From: Coenobita brevimanus
Taxonomy: Eukaryota > Arthropoda > Malacostraca > Decapoda > Coenobitidae
Direction: 5' to 3'
DNA: 64,000 nt
NCBI GenBank assembly: GCA_032717465.1
Contig: CM064713.1
Span: 6,619,001-6,683,000 of the forward strand
The translations under genes and the position numbers were made by a program. Under the pieces are notes generated by a model that ran no database searches, was not told the origin of the DNA, and saw only the letters and a list, made by a program, of their open reading frames with translations. Positions 49,179 to 58,939 of the stretch are shown here, piece by piece. Each line of letters opens with the position of its first letter. Position 1 is the stretch's first letter.

Positions 49179-50197
49179 CTAACTTCCTCCTTTTTCTTCT
49201 ATCCTGTTTGTGTACCACTTTCGTACCTGCAATCCTATTACTTTGTAAAAAAATTTCTTCTTGTCCTCTTCTGATCTTCCCTCATTTTTTGTTTTTGCTT
49301 CCTCCCTTTTCTCTTTCAGTAATTCCAGTTCCTCTTGTGTTAGGCATTTTTTTATCCATACATTTTTGAACTCCTCTTTTTCCATAAGATTCTTTGCATT
49401 TTTTAGTATCTCTTCCACAGTGTTTACACTCTGGAAAGTCACCTTTAGAGGTCTTGTCTTGCTTTTCTCGTATTTCCCTAACCTTTTGTGTTCCTCTATG
49501 TCTTTACTACAGATTTCCTCTGATACTTCTTTCAGTAAGCTCATTACATTTGCCATCTCCTTTTTGTCTCTAGTGATTTTGTTTTTAATTTCTTCCTCTT
49601 CTATACCAGTGATTACTACTGATTTATTTATTTCTACTGAATCTTTGGATTGTTTTGGATTATTCTTTTCACTTCCTTTTTAATGTTTTTTTCCTCCACC
49701 CTTGTTTCTAAGTCATTCTTTACTTTCACCATTTCAGCATCCATGGTTTCTACATCATTTTTGTAGCTTTGCACAGCTTCATTCACCTGTGTTAATTTCT
49801 CCTCAATATCACTGCTCTGGTCCATAAGACTGCTTGCTTGTCTAATTGTCTCTGTGTCATTTTTTAACTCTTCCATAACACTCTCGTGATTAACTACTGT
49901 ACTTCCCATTTCACTCACTTTCTTCCTAAGCGTATTCAATTCCACTGTTAGTTCACTGATGGTTGTGTCTTTCTTATTGGCCTCCCTTCCCAGTTTTTCT
50001 ATCTCTTCCTTTTGCAAGTGCATTTGCTTCTTTATTTCATCAATTTCATTTTTGAAAGCCATTTCTAGTTTGTGTACACGTTCAACCAGTCTATTGTGAG
50101 TCTCCACTTCAACCAGTTCTTGGTAGAAAACATCATTTTGCTTTTTACTTTTATCCCTTTTCTTTTCCAAATTTGTTTTACTGAAGTATGGATCCAT
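49179..50197 (-). pseudogene. CR1 C3 ORF1, coiled-coil RNA-binding protein, frameshifted
   Basis: Frame 49634-50197 starts MDPYFSKTNLEKKRDKSKKQ and is a long heptad-rich coiled coil (VERVHKLEMAFKNEIDEIKK, ISELTVELNTLRKKVSEM). A shift near 49630 leads to 49179-49556, which contains a C-terminal domain (LKVTFQSVNTVEEILKNAKN, VWIKKCLTQEELELLKEKRE, SEEDKKKFFYKVIG). Between them SVVITGIEEEEI-type sequence suggests an RRM-like start. The layout is that of L1/CR1 ORF1 chaperones. B1 carries a diverged homologue. Confidence 0.78.
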
Positions 50198-50479
50198 TTT
50201 GTAATACTAAATGAACAGAGTGTGTACTTACAAAGTATGCACGCTTTCCCCATGTTGCTGTAGTATAAACAAACCCAGCTGACTCAACGCATCGTGGTTC
50301 TTTGTTGTTTGAACCAGTCTTTTTTAAACTTATTATTTCTTTTCCTTTTAATAATGAAAAATCATTTAGTCTAACCTGGTACAGAGCTTGACTCATTCAA
50401 AGATACTTATTTAGGTAATGCCTCTGGCCGTGTTGAGCTGGTATGGAGCGCCGGTAACGGACGTCTTCCTCCGACGATG

Positions 50480-50481
<2 letters not shown>
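50198..50481 (-). other. CR1 C3 5' UTR and boundary
   Basis: It contains AGACGTCC at 50459-50466. At 50380-50418 the plus strand reads GAGCTTGACTCATTC plus AAAGATAC and TTAGGTAA, which is the family C 3' end in the opposite orientation. The true 5' terminus is probably just before the (GT)n tract. Confidence 0.5.
50459..50466 (-). promoter_or_regulatory. AGACGTCC, downstream-promoter-like element of CR1 C3
   Basis: The motif is identical to that at 39127-39134 in family B, 15 bases from the GT tract. It fits the DPE core. Confidence 0.4.

Positions 50482-50537
<56 letters not shown>
50482..50537. repeat. (GT)n tract between C3 and C4
   Basis: Twenty-eight GT units. Confidence 0.95.
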
Positions 50538-50538
<1 letters not shown>

Positions 50539-52409
50539 CTTACCTACCTAATTGTTCTTACCTAATTGAATCTTTACAGGAATGAGTCAAGCTCGTATTG
50601 TCCCGTGTCTTAGATCATATTTATCGTACATATCCTTAAATTCATTCAGTAGTGCATTCCATTGATCAATTGCTCTATTTGGGAAACTAAATTTCCTTAT
50701 GTCTTTATCACCCATCTTCTTATGCAGTTTTTTGCAGTGTCCTCTTGCTGATGCTTCTCCATATGTTAAGTAATCATTTATGTCTATTTTCGCCTTTCCT
50801 GATATGCACTTATATAGCATTATCATGTCACCTCTTTTCCTTCTCTCCTGTAGTGTTGGTAGATTCAGTTTATTTAGTCTTTCTTCGTAGCTTAGGTCCC
50901 TTAAGCTTGGTATCCATCTTGTAGCGGCCCTTTGAACTTTTTCAATCTTGTCTATAAGCTTTTTGAGATGAGGACTCCAGACTACTGATGCATATTCCAG
51001 GGTTGGTCTAATGAATGATGTTATTATCCTTCTTAGCATGTCTTCATTTATGTATGTGAATGCTATTCTCATATTTGCAAGCAGTGTATACATGTTCCGT
51101 ACCTTCTCGCTGATGTGGTCAGCCGGAGATAGTCTGTTATTGATAATCACACCTAGGTCTTTCTCTCTTTCTGATGTGTATAGGGTTTTATTTCCTAACT
51201 TATAATCCCAATCAGGTCTTTTCCACTTTTACCAAACTTGATTACATGACACTTGTCCACAATGAATTCCATTTGCCATGTACTACTCCATTCATGAAGT
51301 TTATTTAATTCTTCTTGTAGCTCCCTACAAGAGTCTGTGCTAGTAATTCTCCTTTGTATTTTTGCATCATCTGCAAACAGATTCAAATAGCTCTCATTCC
51401 CAGTGTTACTGTTTATATCATTTATATACACTAAAAACATGATTGGTGCCAGCACTGAACCCTGTGGTACTCCACTAGTCACTTCTTTCTATGATGAGTA
51501 GTTTCCTCTTAGTACTGTCCTCATTTCTCTTTTTATGAGAAAGTCTTGCATCCAACAAAACAGTTTGCCTCAAATTCCTCCTTGATGGTACAATTTCCAT
51601 AAAAGTCTTTGGTGTGGTACTGTGTCAAAAGCTTTCTTGAAATCTAAATAGATACTGTCCATCCATCCTTCCCTTTCCTGTATTGTGTTTGTTACTCTGT
51701 CATAGTAGCTCAACAGATTAGTAACACATGATTTTCCTTTTCTGAAACCAAACTGTCTTTCTGTTATCATACTGTGTTCTTCTAGATGATTTACCCAAGC
51801 TTTTCTTATAAGCTTTTCTAATACCTTGCTTACAACACTGGTCAGTGATACTGGTCGGTAGTTGAGTGGAAATTTTGTCTATTTCCCTTCTTGAATAAGG
51901 GGACAATATTTGATTTTTCCTAAATATCATGTAGTTTACCTTGACTCAAGGATTTCTTGAAAATTAAAAATAATGGTTTACTTAATTCCTTTGCACATTC
52001 TCGTAGTACCCAACATGAAATTTCATCAGGATCACTTGCTTTTCCTCTGTCTAATCTACTTAACTCCTCCTGTATTACTTTTTCTGCCTATTTGTATATC
52101 TGGGAGTATGTGTGGACATGCGTGTTCCACATAGTCCCTCTCAAAATTCTTTTCTTCTGTAAAAACTAATTGGAAATTCTTGTTTAGTGCTTCACAAATA
52201 TCTTTCTCTTGTGTATAAGTGATTCCCTCGTACGTAATGGATTGTATTATATCTTTTACTTTGTTTTTGCTTCTGATATAGCTGTAAAACAGCTTTGGTT
52301 GATCACTACTTTTATTTATTATATCCTCCTCAAACTGTTTTTGGGCTTCCCTCCTTATTCTTGTATAGTCGTTTCTTGCCGGTTTGTAATTATTATACGC
52401 CCTTTAACT

Positions 52410-52411
<2 letters not shown>
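50538..52411 (-). mobile_element. CR1-like LINE, family C, 5'-truncated copy C4
   Basis: It is nearly a duplicate of the 3' half of C3, with two tail units (50538-50573), RT and linker. It is truncated at CTTTAACTATTG, where C3 reads CACTATTGTGTCTTC, and joins (TG)n. Close similarity to C3 suggests two insertions of one active subfamily, or a segmental copy of it. Confidence 0.88.
50587..52180 (-). pseudogene. CR1 C4 reverse transcriptase, several stops
   Basis: 50587-51150 (187 codons) is the C-terminal part, 51195-51482 carries SGVPQGSVLAPIMFLVYIND and LFADDAKIQRR, and 51570-51770 carries RQFGFRKGKSCVTNLLSYYD and KKAFDTVPHQRLL. Upstream blocks are degraded. The catalytic FADD is intact. 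Confidence 0.8.

Positions 52412-52458
<47 letters not shown>
52412..52458. repeat. (TG)n tract between C4 and B5
   Basis: Twenty-three TG units. Confidence 0.95.
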
Positions 52459-52460
<2 letters not shown>

Positions 52461-52650
52461 TTACCTAGTTCTGATATACAGTAAATGAGCTAGGCTCATA
52501 AGGTCCTGTCTCTGTGTCTCAATCAGTGAAACTTAGCTTTAATCTCATTTAAGTTTTAGAACTGGACGACCTCTCTGTCCAGGCAATTCCACAGGTCAGT
52601 GTATCTACGTGGAAAACTGGATTTCTTTATATCTTTCAAGCAACTTGGTG
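52459..52650 (-). mobile_element. CR1-like LINE, short 3' copy B5 (B2 subfamily)
   Basis: About 190 bases of 3' UTR and terminal codons. The tail is one unit (ATTTACCTAGTTCTG). It resembles B2 more than B1. It ends where RTE copy A6 begins. Confidence 0.8.
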
Positions 52651-52662
52651 GTGGCATGAATC

Positions 52663-54441
52663 ATGGTCCAAATGAAATGGAGAAATAGAAGAAGGCGAAG
52701 AGAGGAGGAGGTAGTTCATACAAGGAGGGTGGAAAAGGTTACTAACAGGATGGAAAAAAGGCAGAATATAAGAAAGAAGAGGAGGAGCGATTGGGTAAAT
52801 ATGGATTGGAGCAGATGGGGGATGTGGAAGGTGTGTGCAAGATATTCACAGAAGAAATCTGTGCAGCATGTGAGGTGGTGTGTGGAGTGAAGAGAAGATG
52901 AAATGGGGTGCAGGGAACAGTATGGTGGAGTGAAGGGGTGAGACAGGCTGTGGCACAAAAGAAGAAAGCAGATAGTGAGTGGATGAGAAACAGAGGCATG
53001 GAAGAATTTGAGAGACGGGGAAGAGACAGTTATATGCAAAGAGGGAGAGAGAGGTGAGAAGATAAGTAAGAGAGAGTAAGAAGAGAGTGGATGATGAATT
53101 TGGAAGGAATTTGAGAGTAAATTGGAGGGAATGTAAGAAAATGTTCTGGAGAAAGGTAAAGAGAGTTAGACATGATGTCAGAGAAGTTAGTCGGGGAGAG
53201 AAAGATAAAAATGGTAGATGACTAGTGGAGAATGAAGAATAAGTGAGTAGATGGATTTAACACTTTAAGGAATAGCTGATCATAGAGAATAAAAATAATG
53301 CATGTATAAGTGGCTGGGGAATGGCTGGGAGATGGAGGGATGTGAGAGGAGAAGAAGAAATCAGTAAGATGGAAGTTGTGAAAGCAATGAAGAAAGTCAA
53401 AATGGGGAAAGCCCCAGGAATTGATGAAGTGTGTGGTGAAAAGTTTTAGGAGAATGTATGTGGAAGATGTGCAGATTGGCCTGGGAGGAAGGTTGAGTCC
53501 AGGAGGATTGGAATCAGGTAGCCTATACTTTTTCCATTTTATAAAGTAAAAGAAAGGGAAAAAAGAAGTATGTGGTAATCATAGGAGCACTTGTCTTTTT
53601 AGTGTCATAGGAGAAGTATATGGTACGATACTTACTGACAGAGTTACAGAAATAACAGAGGAATTAGTTGGAGGGGGAGAACAGGGAGGTTTTAGGAAGG
53701 GAAGTGGTTGTGTAGATCAGATATTCATTCTTACATTTTCAGCGGAAAAGTTTCCAGAGAAGGGAATGAAGTTGTATACGGCCTTCATGCATTTGGAGAA
53801 AGCATATGACAGGGTGGATAGACAAAGAGTGTGTAAAATATTAAGAATATATGGAGTAGATAGGAAGTTGTTGAACAGCTGTGAAGAGTATGTATGAGGG
53901 TGTTAAGACTGCAGTGCGTGTGGATAGTGAACTTTGTGAATTTTTCTATCTGAAAGTTGGATTGGAACAGGGATGTCATATCACCATGGTTGTTCAATCT
54001 ATACATGGATGGGGTAATAAAAGAGATACAAGTTAGGGCAGTGGATGTTGGAGTGGCCCTAATGAGAAAAGGCAGTGTCTATATTCCCTGTAATGTTGTT
54101 TGCAGATGATACTTTGTTGTTAAGTGAAGACGAAGAGAAGCTGCAAGGCTTGGTGAACGAGTTTGGGAAAGTGTGTAAGAAACGGAATCTAAAGGTGAAT
54201 GAAAGGAAGAGTAAAATTATGGTCTTTGAGAAAAATGAAGTCACTGAATGTACAGTGAGGCTGGATGAGGAGGAAATGGAAAATGTGAGTGTTTAAGTAC
54301 AGTACGTGGGTATTGTGATGAGTAAGGATTGAAGTTTAGAGGGTGAAGTGCTTGAAAGGGAACAACAAGGAAGAAAGGTTGCTGGTTTCTTGAAAGCAGT
54401 GATAAGAAACAGGGAAGTGAGAATGGAAGTGAAAAAGTTAC
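52663..54441 (+). pseudogene. RTE-like ORF remnant (A6)
   Basis: Recognisable pieces are WRNRRRRREEE at 52670, KMGKAPGIDEVCGE near 53400, EEQGGF-type GEQGGFRKGSGCVDQIF near 53685, HLEKAYDRVDRQRV near 53790, and LFADDTLLLSEDEEKLQGLV at 54097-54150 with an intact catalytic box. Frames change at least five times. It is an inactive fossil. Confidence 0.75.
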
Positions 54442-54443
54442 TA

Positions 54444-54793
54444 CAGTAAACTTCCAATAATCGGGCATCCGATAGTTCTGAAAAACCGATGGTTCGGAAT
54501 TTTCGGCCCAGGCTTATTTTAATCTTTTTTGGGTAAAAAATCAAGAGAAATCAGGAAAAAATAAAATACAGTATATAGAAAAACAGCTGAAAGCAGTGCG
54601 CCGAACTATCCAATTCCACACCCATGCCGACATTCAGGAGGTCCCGGATGTTCACCCAGCCGGTTGTCCGCAGTGTACTTTATTTTTTTGGATGTGTTCT
54701 GAACATTTTCAGGTACCTGTTGGATAGTCCAGAAAATCTGATAAGCCAGAAGGTCCGTGGACTTCTCCATTCCGGATTAAAGGACTTTTACTG
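54444..54793. mobile_element. Tigger/pogo-type MITE, 350 bp
   Basis: It starts CAGTAAACTTCCAATAATCG and ends with a partly matching inverted terminus (GGATTAAAGGACTTTTACTG), flanked by TA at 54442-54443 and 54794-54795. Splicing it out restores the RTE sequence GTTACTACATGAC. The interior has no coding frame. Confidence 0.85.
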
Positions 54794-54806
54794 TACATGA
54801 CTGTAT

Positions 54807-55327
54807 GCAGGGTTGGCATGATTAAAATAAAATGATTTTAATCAAGTGATTATAACTGATTATAATCAGAGGAAAAAATCACTGATTAAAATAAAAATTA
54901 TTTTATTTTAAACATAATAATATGCTTAGTATCTGAACTGTATACAAAAGTAACTCTGGTTATTATATCTTTCAAAATACAGTATACATAAATATAGCAC
55001 ATTTATTTCATAATGATAGAAAAGCCTAAGTATTCTTTTTATATTTTGATACAAATAATAACTAATTTGGATTCAATGTCTATATCTTACGTTTTATGTA
55101 GCCTAATGTAAGTTGTGTCTCAGTGGATCTTCTTCAACAGTAGTGTTTATTATTTTCAGAGACAAAGAAGTCAATAACTTCATTTTAGGAAAATACTTTT
55201 CAATATTAGTTAACAGTGTACTGTACTCATTTGTTCATTATACCTGTATGAAAATTCAATAAATAATACAGTCATCAAGTGTATAATTGTCATAACCTTT
55301 TTCATACAGATATTTGAGCCAAATTAT
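54807..55327. other. AT-rich sequence of unknown nature
   Basis: It begins GGTTGGCATGATTAAAATAA and is dense in GATTTTAATCA-like palindromes for the first 100 bases, then AT-rich without a frame. A preceding CAGG suggests a possible DNA-element terminus, but no matching far end was found. Confidence 0.4.
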
Positions 55328-55713
55328 ATCTATCTATCTATCTATCTATTGCCAGATGCCTCAATCCCAGTTTGGGGTGGCCACAAACAAATCGCCTCCA
55401 CGTCCCCCCTGTCCCCCGCCATTTCACTGCCCTGCGCCCAACGCACACCCCCTCTCTCATATACCTCTCCACCCCATCCCTCCATCTCATCCTCGACCTC
55501 CCCCACCCTCTTAACCCGTCCACCTCACTCACATACACTCTCTTCGTCAGTCTTTCACCCTCCATCCTCTCCACATGGCCAAACCACCTCAGTGTGTTCC
55601 TCATAACGCTTCCTATCACATCCACATCCACACCACAATGCTCCTTTATATCCTCATTCGTCAGCCTGTCTCTCCATGTGACTCCACAGGCTCCTCTTAA
55701 ATAAATTATATCC
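55328..55713 (-). mobile_element. RTE-like LINE, family A, short 3' copy A7
   Basis: (TCTA)n tail at 55328-55350, then about 360 bases of the C-terminal domain (RLTNEDIKEHCGVDVDVIGS, WFGHVERMEGERL) on the minus strand. It is truncated at 55713 near a TA/GATA-rich run. Confidence 0.84.
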
Positions 55714-55801
55714 ACTGTAAAAAAATATATATATATACATATACACACCTTTCCTTGGGGGAAGCAGCCTAGGTATATAGATAGATAGATATATATATAT
55801 A
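55714..55801. repeat. Low-complexity TA and GATA runs
   Basis: TATATA and (ATAG)n stretches separate copy A7 from the Tigger element E2. Confidence 0.8.
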
Positions 55802-56232
55802 CAGTACCCTCGCGTTCAACACGCATTAGTCCGGCACGATTCACGTCCAGCACGGAGAGCAAATAATTTGTATTATTTAATATGATTTAATTACTGCCAC
55901 ACGAGTGTGTTAGCATAACACGCACAGAGCTCCGAGAAGTGGCCGAAATCCGCAGAGTTCACCTCTAGCACGATCACCCCCGGTCCAACACGGTCATACT
56001 GGACATTCCCATGATGATGATAGCCAATGAAATCTTCTGATCAAGTAGCCTTCCCCACCCGCTATCGTGACGTGATCGTGATGCCGCCCAATTAAAAACG
56101 CTTCTGCTGTCAAGTGATGTTTTGTTTAAATTTCTCCCGCCACAGCGCCACTCAATCGCATAATTCGCATTGGAAGGTGCTTTTTTCTTGCTGCATTTTC
56201 TGCCCTTGTTACTGCATTTTACCTTACTCACG

Positions 56233-56625
56233 ATGCCTAAGAAGCCTTCTGAGAACCCCAAGAAGCATCGGCACCTCCCTCAGGCCACCAAGCTAGAAAG
56301 CATCGAGAGGAAGAATAAAGGGGAGAGGAAAGCTGACACTGCCAAGGCCTACGACATGAATGATGCCAACGTGAGGACCATAATAAAAAACCAAGACAAG
56401 ATCCTGGCAGCCGAAGGCTATCACAAGGCACTTCATACCAGGTTTGCCGAGGATACGATGGTAAATCGGAACGGTAACGTGGTAAAATTGCCAACGATAC
56501 CACGGGCATTTGGAATTCATCTGGATGGATTCCTGCCGAGGATACGACGGGCAAAACAGTGTGACCAAAACCCAGGCGACTCGACAGAGAATGTATCGTA
56601 CTACAGCATAGAACATTTAGCCTGA
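56233..56625 (+). CDS. Tigger E2 transposase N-terminal remnant
   Basis: This 130-residue open frame from MPKKPSENPKKHRHLPQATK carries a CENP-B/pogo-type helix-turn-helix region (ATKLESIERKNKGERKADTA, AKAYDMNDANVRTIIKN) in the first about 65 residues. Residues 70-130 (HKALHTRFAEDTMVNRNG, then RAFGIHLDGFLPRIRR) do not match a DDE domain and end at 56625. It could bind the element ends but could not catalyse transposition. The ATG is intact here and mutated in E1. Confidence 0.72.
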   Translation: MPKKPSENPKKHRHLPQATKLESIERKNKGERKADTAKAYDMNDANVRTIIKNQDKILAAEGYHKALHTRFAEDTMVNRNGNVVKLPTIPRAFGIHLDGFLPRIRRAKQCDQNPGDSTENVSYYSIEHLA

Positions 56626-56797
56626 CACTGAATACATATTAATATTTTAGAATAAATATCAATCGTTTTGAAACCCTTCTCATCGGCGTGCGTACCAGTT
56701 TATAAACAAAGTTGCTTCTCCTTATTTTCTACCGAGTCAGCGACAGCGATCACTTTCCACAGTCACGAGACGGGGCTCTGGCAACAGTGTGAGAAGC

Positions 56798-56996
56798 ATG
56801 CCCTTTGCCAAGGATTATAGAGTGCTAGGACAGGCAGAAGCAGGACTTTCCATGGCTGTGGACAAAGATAGTGATTCTTAGTGTGATTTCGAAGGATTTA
56901 TGAGGGAGGTTGAGGAGGAGCAACAGCCATTACCCGCTAGTGACGCCAGCAGCCATCCTCCGGGGGACCTAGTAGGACTACCTACAGCCTTGGATA
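56798..56996 (+). pseudogene. Tigger E2 transposase C-terminal fragment
   Basis: It parallels 38236-38421 of E1. An acidic Asp-Ser-rich stretch is followed by CDFEGFMREVEEEQQPLPAS. A TAG at 56878-56880 interrupts it. The core between it and the N-terminal frame is deleted. Confidence 0.55.
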
Positions 56997-57346
56997 CCAC
57001 CTTCCATTCCCAGCAAGCCCACCAACACCATCCTAAAAGGTTAGTTATCATTCATAGCACAGTACCATTTATCATAATTACAATAGTACCAATATATGTA
57101 TAGGTATATGGTAGATATTTAGGGTGACTTTTCCTAGGGCTGCTGACATAATTCATTTTTCCCCATAAGCTCTATTGTTAGTCCAACACGTTTTTGGTCC
57201 AACACGTGACCCATGCATGACAATATTACCGTGTTGGACACGAGGGTACTGTATATATATACAGTAATCACTCCAATATCCGACATAATAGAGCCATAGG
57301 TAGGTCCGGTTATTGGTTTTGTCCGGATATTGGGCCCCAGCTTATG

Positions 57347-57610
57347 GACTTGTACTTATGGACCCTAACTCAGAGAAACACCTATACAACTCCCTCTGGA
57401 CATGCATAGCACCTATTTAACACCCAAATCACACCAATAAGGCACATAAATGACTGAAATAAATGCAAAAGAAACATAAAATGAGGGTTTAGAAGTATGT
57501 TCATACATTAATAAACATTCTGGTACTTATGGACCCTAACCTAACCTAACTCAGAAAAACACATTCCTACTGCACATGCATAGCTATTAACACCCTATTC
57601 ACACCAATAA
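57347..57610. repeat. Imperfect tandem duplication of ~174 bp
   Basis: GTACTTATGGACCCTAAC at about 57351 recurs at about 57525, and both are followed by related blocks (CTCAGA-AAACAC, CATGCATAGC, CACACCAATAA). The other two family members have the block once. Confidence 0.7.
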
Positions 57611-58170
57611 AGGATATTAAAGAGTGAAATGAGGTAAGTATAGTATGGAAAAAAGTACAGTATGAAACATTCTGGCTACTTACAGCAAGTCCCTGGCCAC
57701 CTCGATGAATAACCATCTCCTCTCGGACTCTAACAGTAAGAACGATTTCCTGAAGCACTTGCAGTACACTGTTCCTGAAGTCTTGCACTGAACTTAGTCA
57801 ATAACACACAGAAGTCTGTTCTCTTCACAGTGTGCACTTTTGTCTAAATAATGCTCCATTGTAACATACTAAGTGTTGCACTTTAACTTTTCCCATTCTT
57901 ATAATTTTCCAAAGCCAAAATAAACAAGTCTATTTACGTTAAATTTTGTTTCTGTAGAGTCTTTTCTCTCACAACTTTAAATCCTTAACACAACACACTG
58001 TTTTTTTCACTGCACAACACTCAAAATTCCCGTGTGGTCTAGTGGAGAAGTTCTTGCTGTTTATTCACTGTCAGAGTCCGAGAGTATCACTGGCAGGCGA
58101 CCTAGGGGTGCATCGCTGGGTCGTGGTGATGGCGTACCCACTGCAGAGGACTCTGAAGACAGCCGCAAAC

Positions 58171-58937
58171 TCACGTCGGCGGTGACTCCACTGTGGCTGA
58201 TGTACTGGGCTGTGGCTCGGAGCACGAGGGCCTGTCTTGGGGAGGCAACGAAGTGGAGCCAGGGCTGGGCACAGCGGGGGTCATGGGCCTGAAAAAACTG
58301 TCAATGGTTGATTGATGCAATGACCGACGATTCTGATGATTGATGATGCACTGCCTGAAAGCACGCACTTCCTCCACGAGTCCCAAGGGCCCCATCTCCC
58401 TGTCGCAGTCCGGGTGTTCCAGGTAGTCTAGGACGAACTCTAGATGTTCCCAGAGTGCGCTCAGCTTGGGGATGGCTGAAGTAGTGTCCTGCTGAGAGAA
58501 GTCCGCATCATCGTCACCTTCAGCATCGGAATCTTCAAGTTCGGTACTGACACCTGCAACCGAAGACGCGATCTCGATATCAGACAACGTCTGATACCCA
58601 GGATCGCCCTCGTCGTCATTCAACCACTCACGAACATCGTCCACATCTACATCGTCGCCGTGCGTACGTAGCCGTGCATGGAAGTCATCCACGTCAAACC
58701 CTTGAAAATCATACTCCACATCCGTTCCGAGAAGCAGACGAGACCAACCATTTTCCAGAGTTTTCGCAGGGACTTCCTTCCATGCACTAGCCCAGTTGTA
58801 CAGCGCAGACTTGATGTTATAGCAGAGAAGGCTTTCCAAAGTCCACTTGCCTCATGTGTCCCGTCCCTCCCTGCGCTCGTCCTCGTCCTCGAGAACAACC
58901 ATCACCTCGTCCAGGAACTTCCTGGCGCTTTGTTGCC
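58171..58937 (-). pseudogene. Tigger transposase, C-terminal part with PIP-box-like motif
   Basis: The frame 58171-58839, preceded by a piece with WQQSARKFLDEVMVVLEDED and an in-frame stop near 58855, is the region after the DDE core. LCYNIKSALYNWASAWKEVP and KTLENGWSRLL match the jerky/Tigger C-terminal core, followed by an acidic segment and QSTIDSFFRPM, which fits the PCNA-interacting consensus Q-x-x-[ILM]-x-x-F-F. A Pro/Ser-rich tail ends the protein. The catalytic region is at 63774-64000. Confidence 0.8.
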
Positions 58938-58939
58938 AC

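Larger units (their letters stand above)
47576..49218 (-). pseudogene. CR1 C3 endonuclease and linker, split by a 5S-derived SINE
   Basis: 48346-49218 starts MVHKQDRRKRRK and shows IKLMYSNVDGMVSKLLEMND, IICQTETKLTPRI, VIVANLYMPPRS, RIILTGDFNTNINW, LDLIFTRQENDIDN and PPLGKSDHSS. The SINE then breaks it within the last catalytic motif. 47576-48274 resumes at GKSDHAVLNYNF and continues with the linker ARNDYTRIRREAQKQFEED. The Met at 49218 overlaps the end of ORF1 (49179) by 40 bases. Confidence 0.82.
46013..50481 (-). mobile_element. CR1-like LINE, family C, near full-length copy C3
   Basis: From the 3' end at 46013 (two GTTCTTACC-type units) to a 5' UTR reaching about 50481, this copy carries ORF2 (endonuclease, RT) and ORF1. 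A 5S-derived SINE (48242-48465) interrupts the endonuclease. Without it the element is about 4.2 kb, like B1. Both near full-length CR1 copies carry AGACGTCC close to the 5' end and abut (GT)n on both sides. A few stops and shifts disable it. Confidence 0.85.
52651..54806 (+). mobile_element. RTE-like LINE, family A, older copy A6, split by a MITE
   Basis: A plus-strand copy starts in the region after the endonuclease and runs to the C-terminal domain. Many indels and stops make it older than A1, A4 and A5. A Tigger-type MITE at 54444-54793 splits it at TA, and about 12 bases of RTE sequence (CATGACTGTATG) continue after it before similarity ends. Confidence 0.82.
55802..57251 (+). mobile_element. 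Tigger-like element E2, internally deleted, 1450 bp
   Basis: Termini CAGTACCCTCGCGTTCAACA and the inverted GGACACGAGGGTACTG are flanked by TA (55800-55801, 57252-57253). It is the uninterrupted partner of E1. It retains the start of a transposase gene and a C-terminal piece, with the catalytic domain deleted. A TATA-rich spacer follows, and then the next Tigger element. Confidence 0.92.

Noticed and set aside
56233..56625. Host CENP-B-like gene
   Set aside because: It lies between Tigger terminal repeats with TA duplication, and a second copy exists at 37676, so it is transposase.
57533..57552. Telomeric (CCTAA)n array
   Set aside because: Only about two and a half units, within a duplicated Tigger segment. 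It is far too short for a telomere tract.
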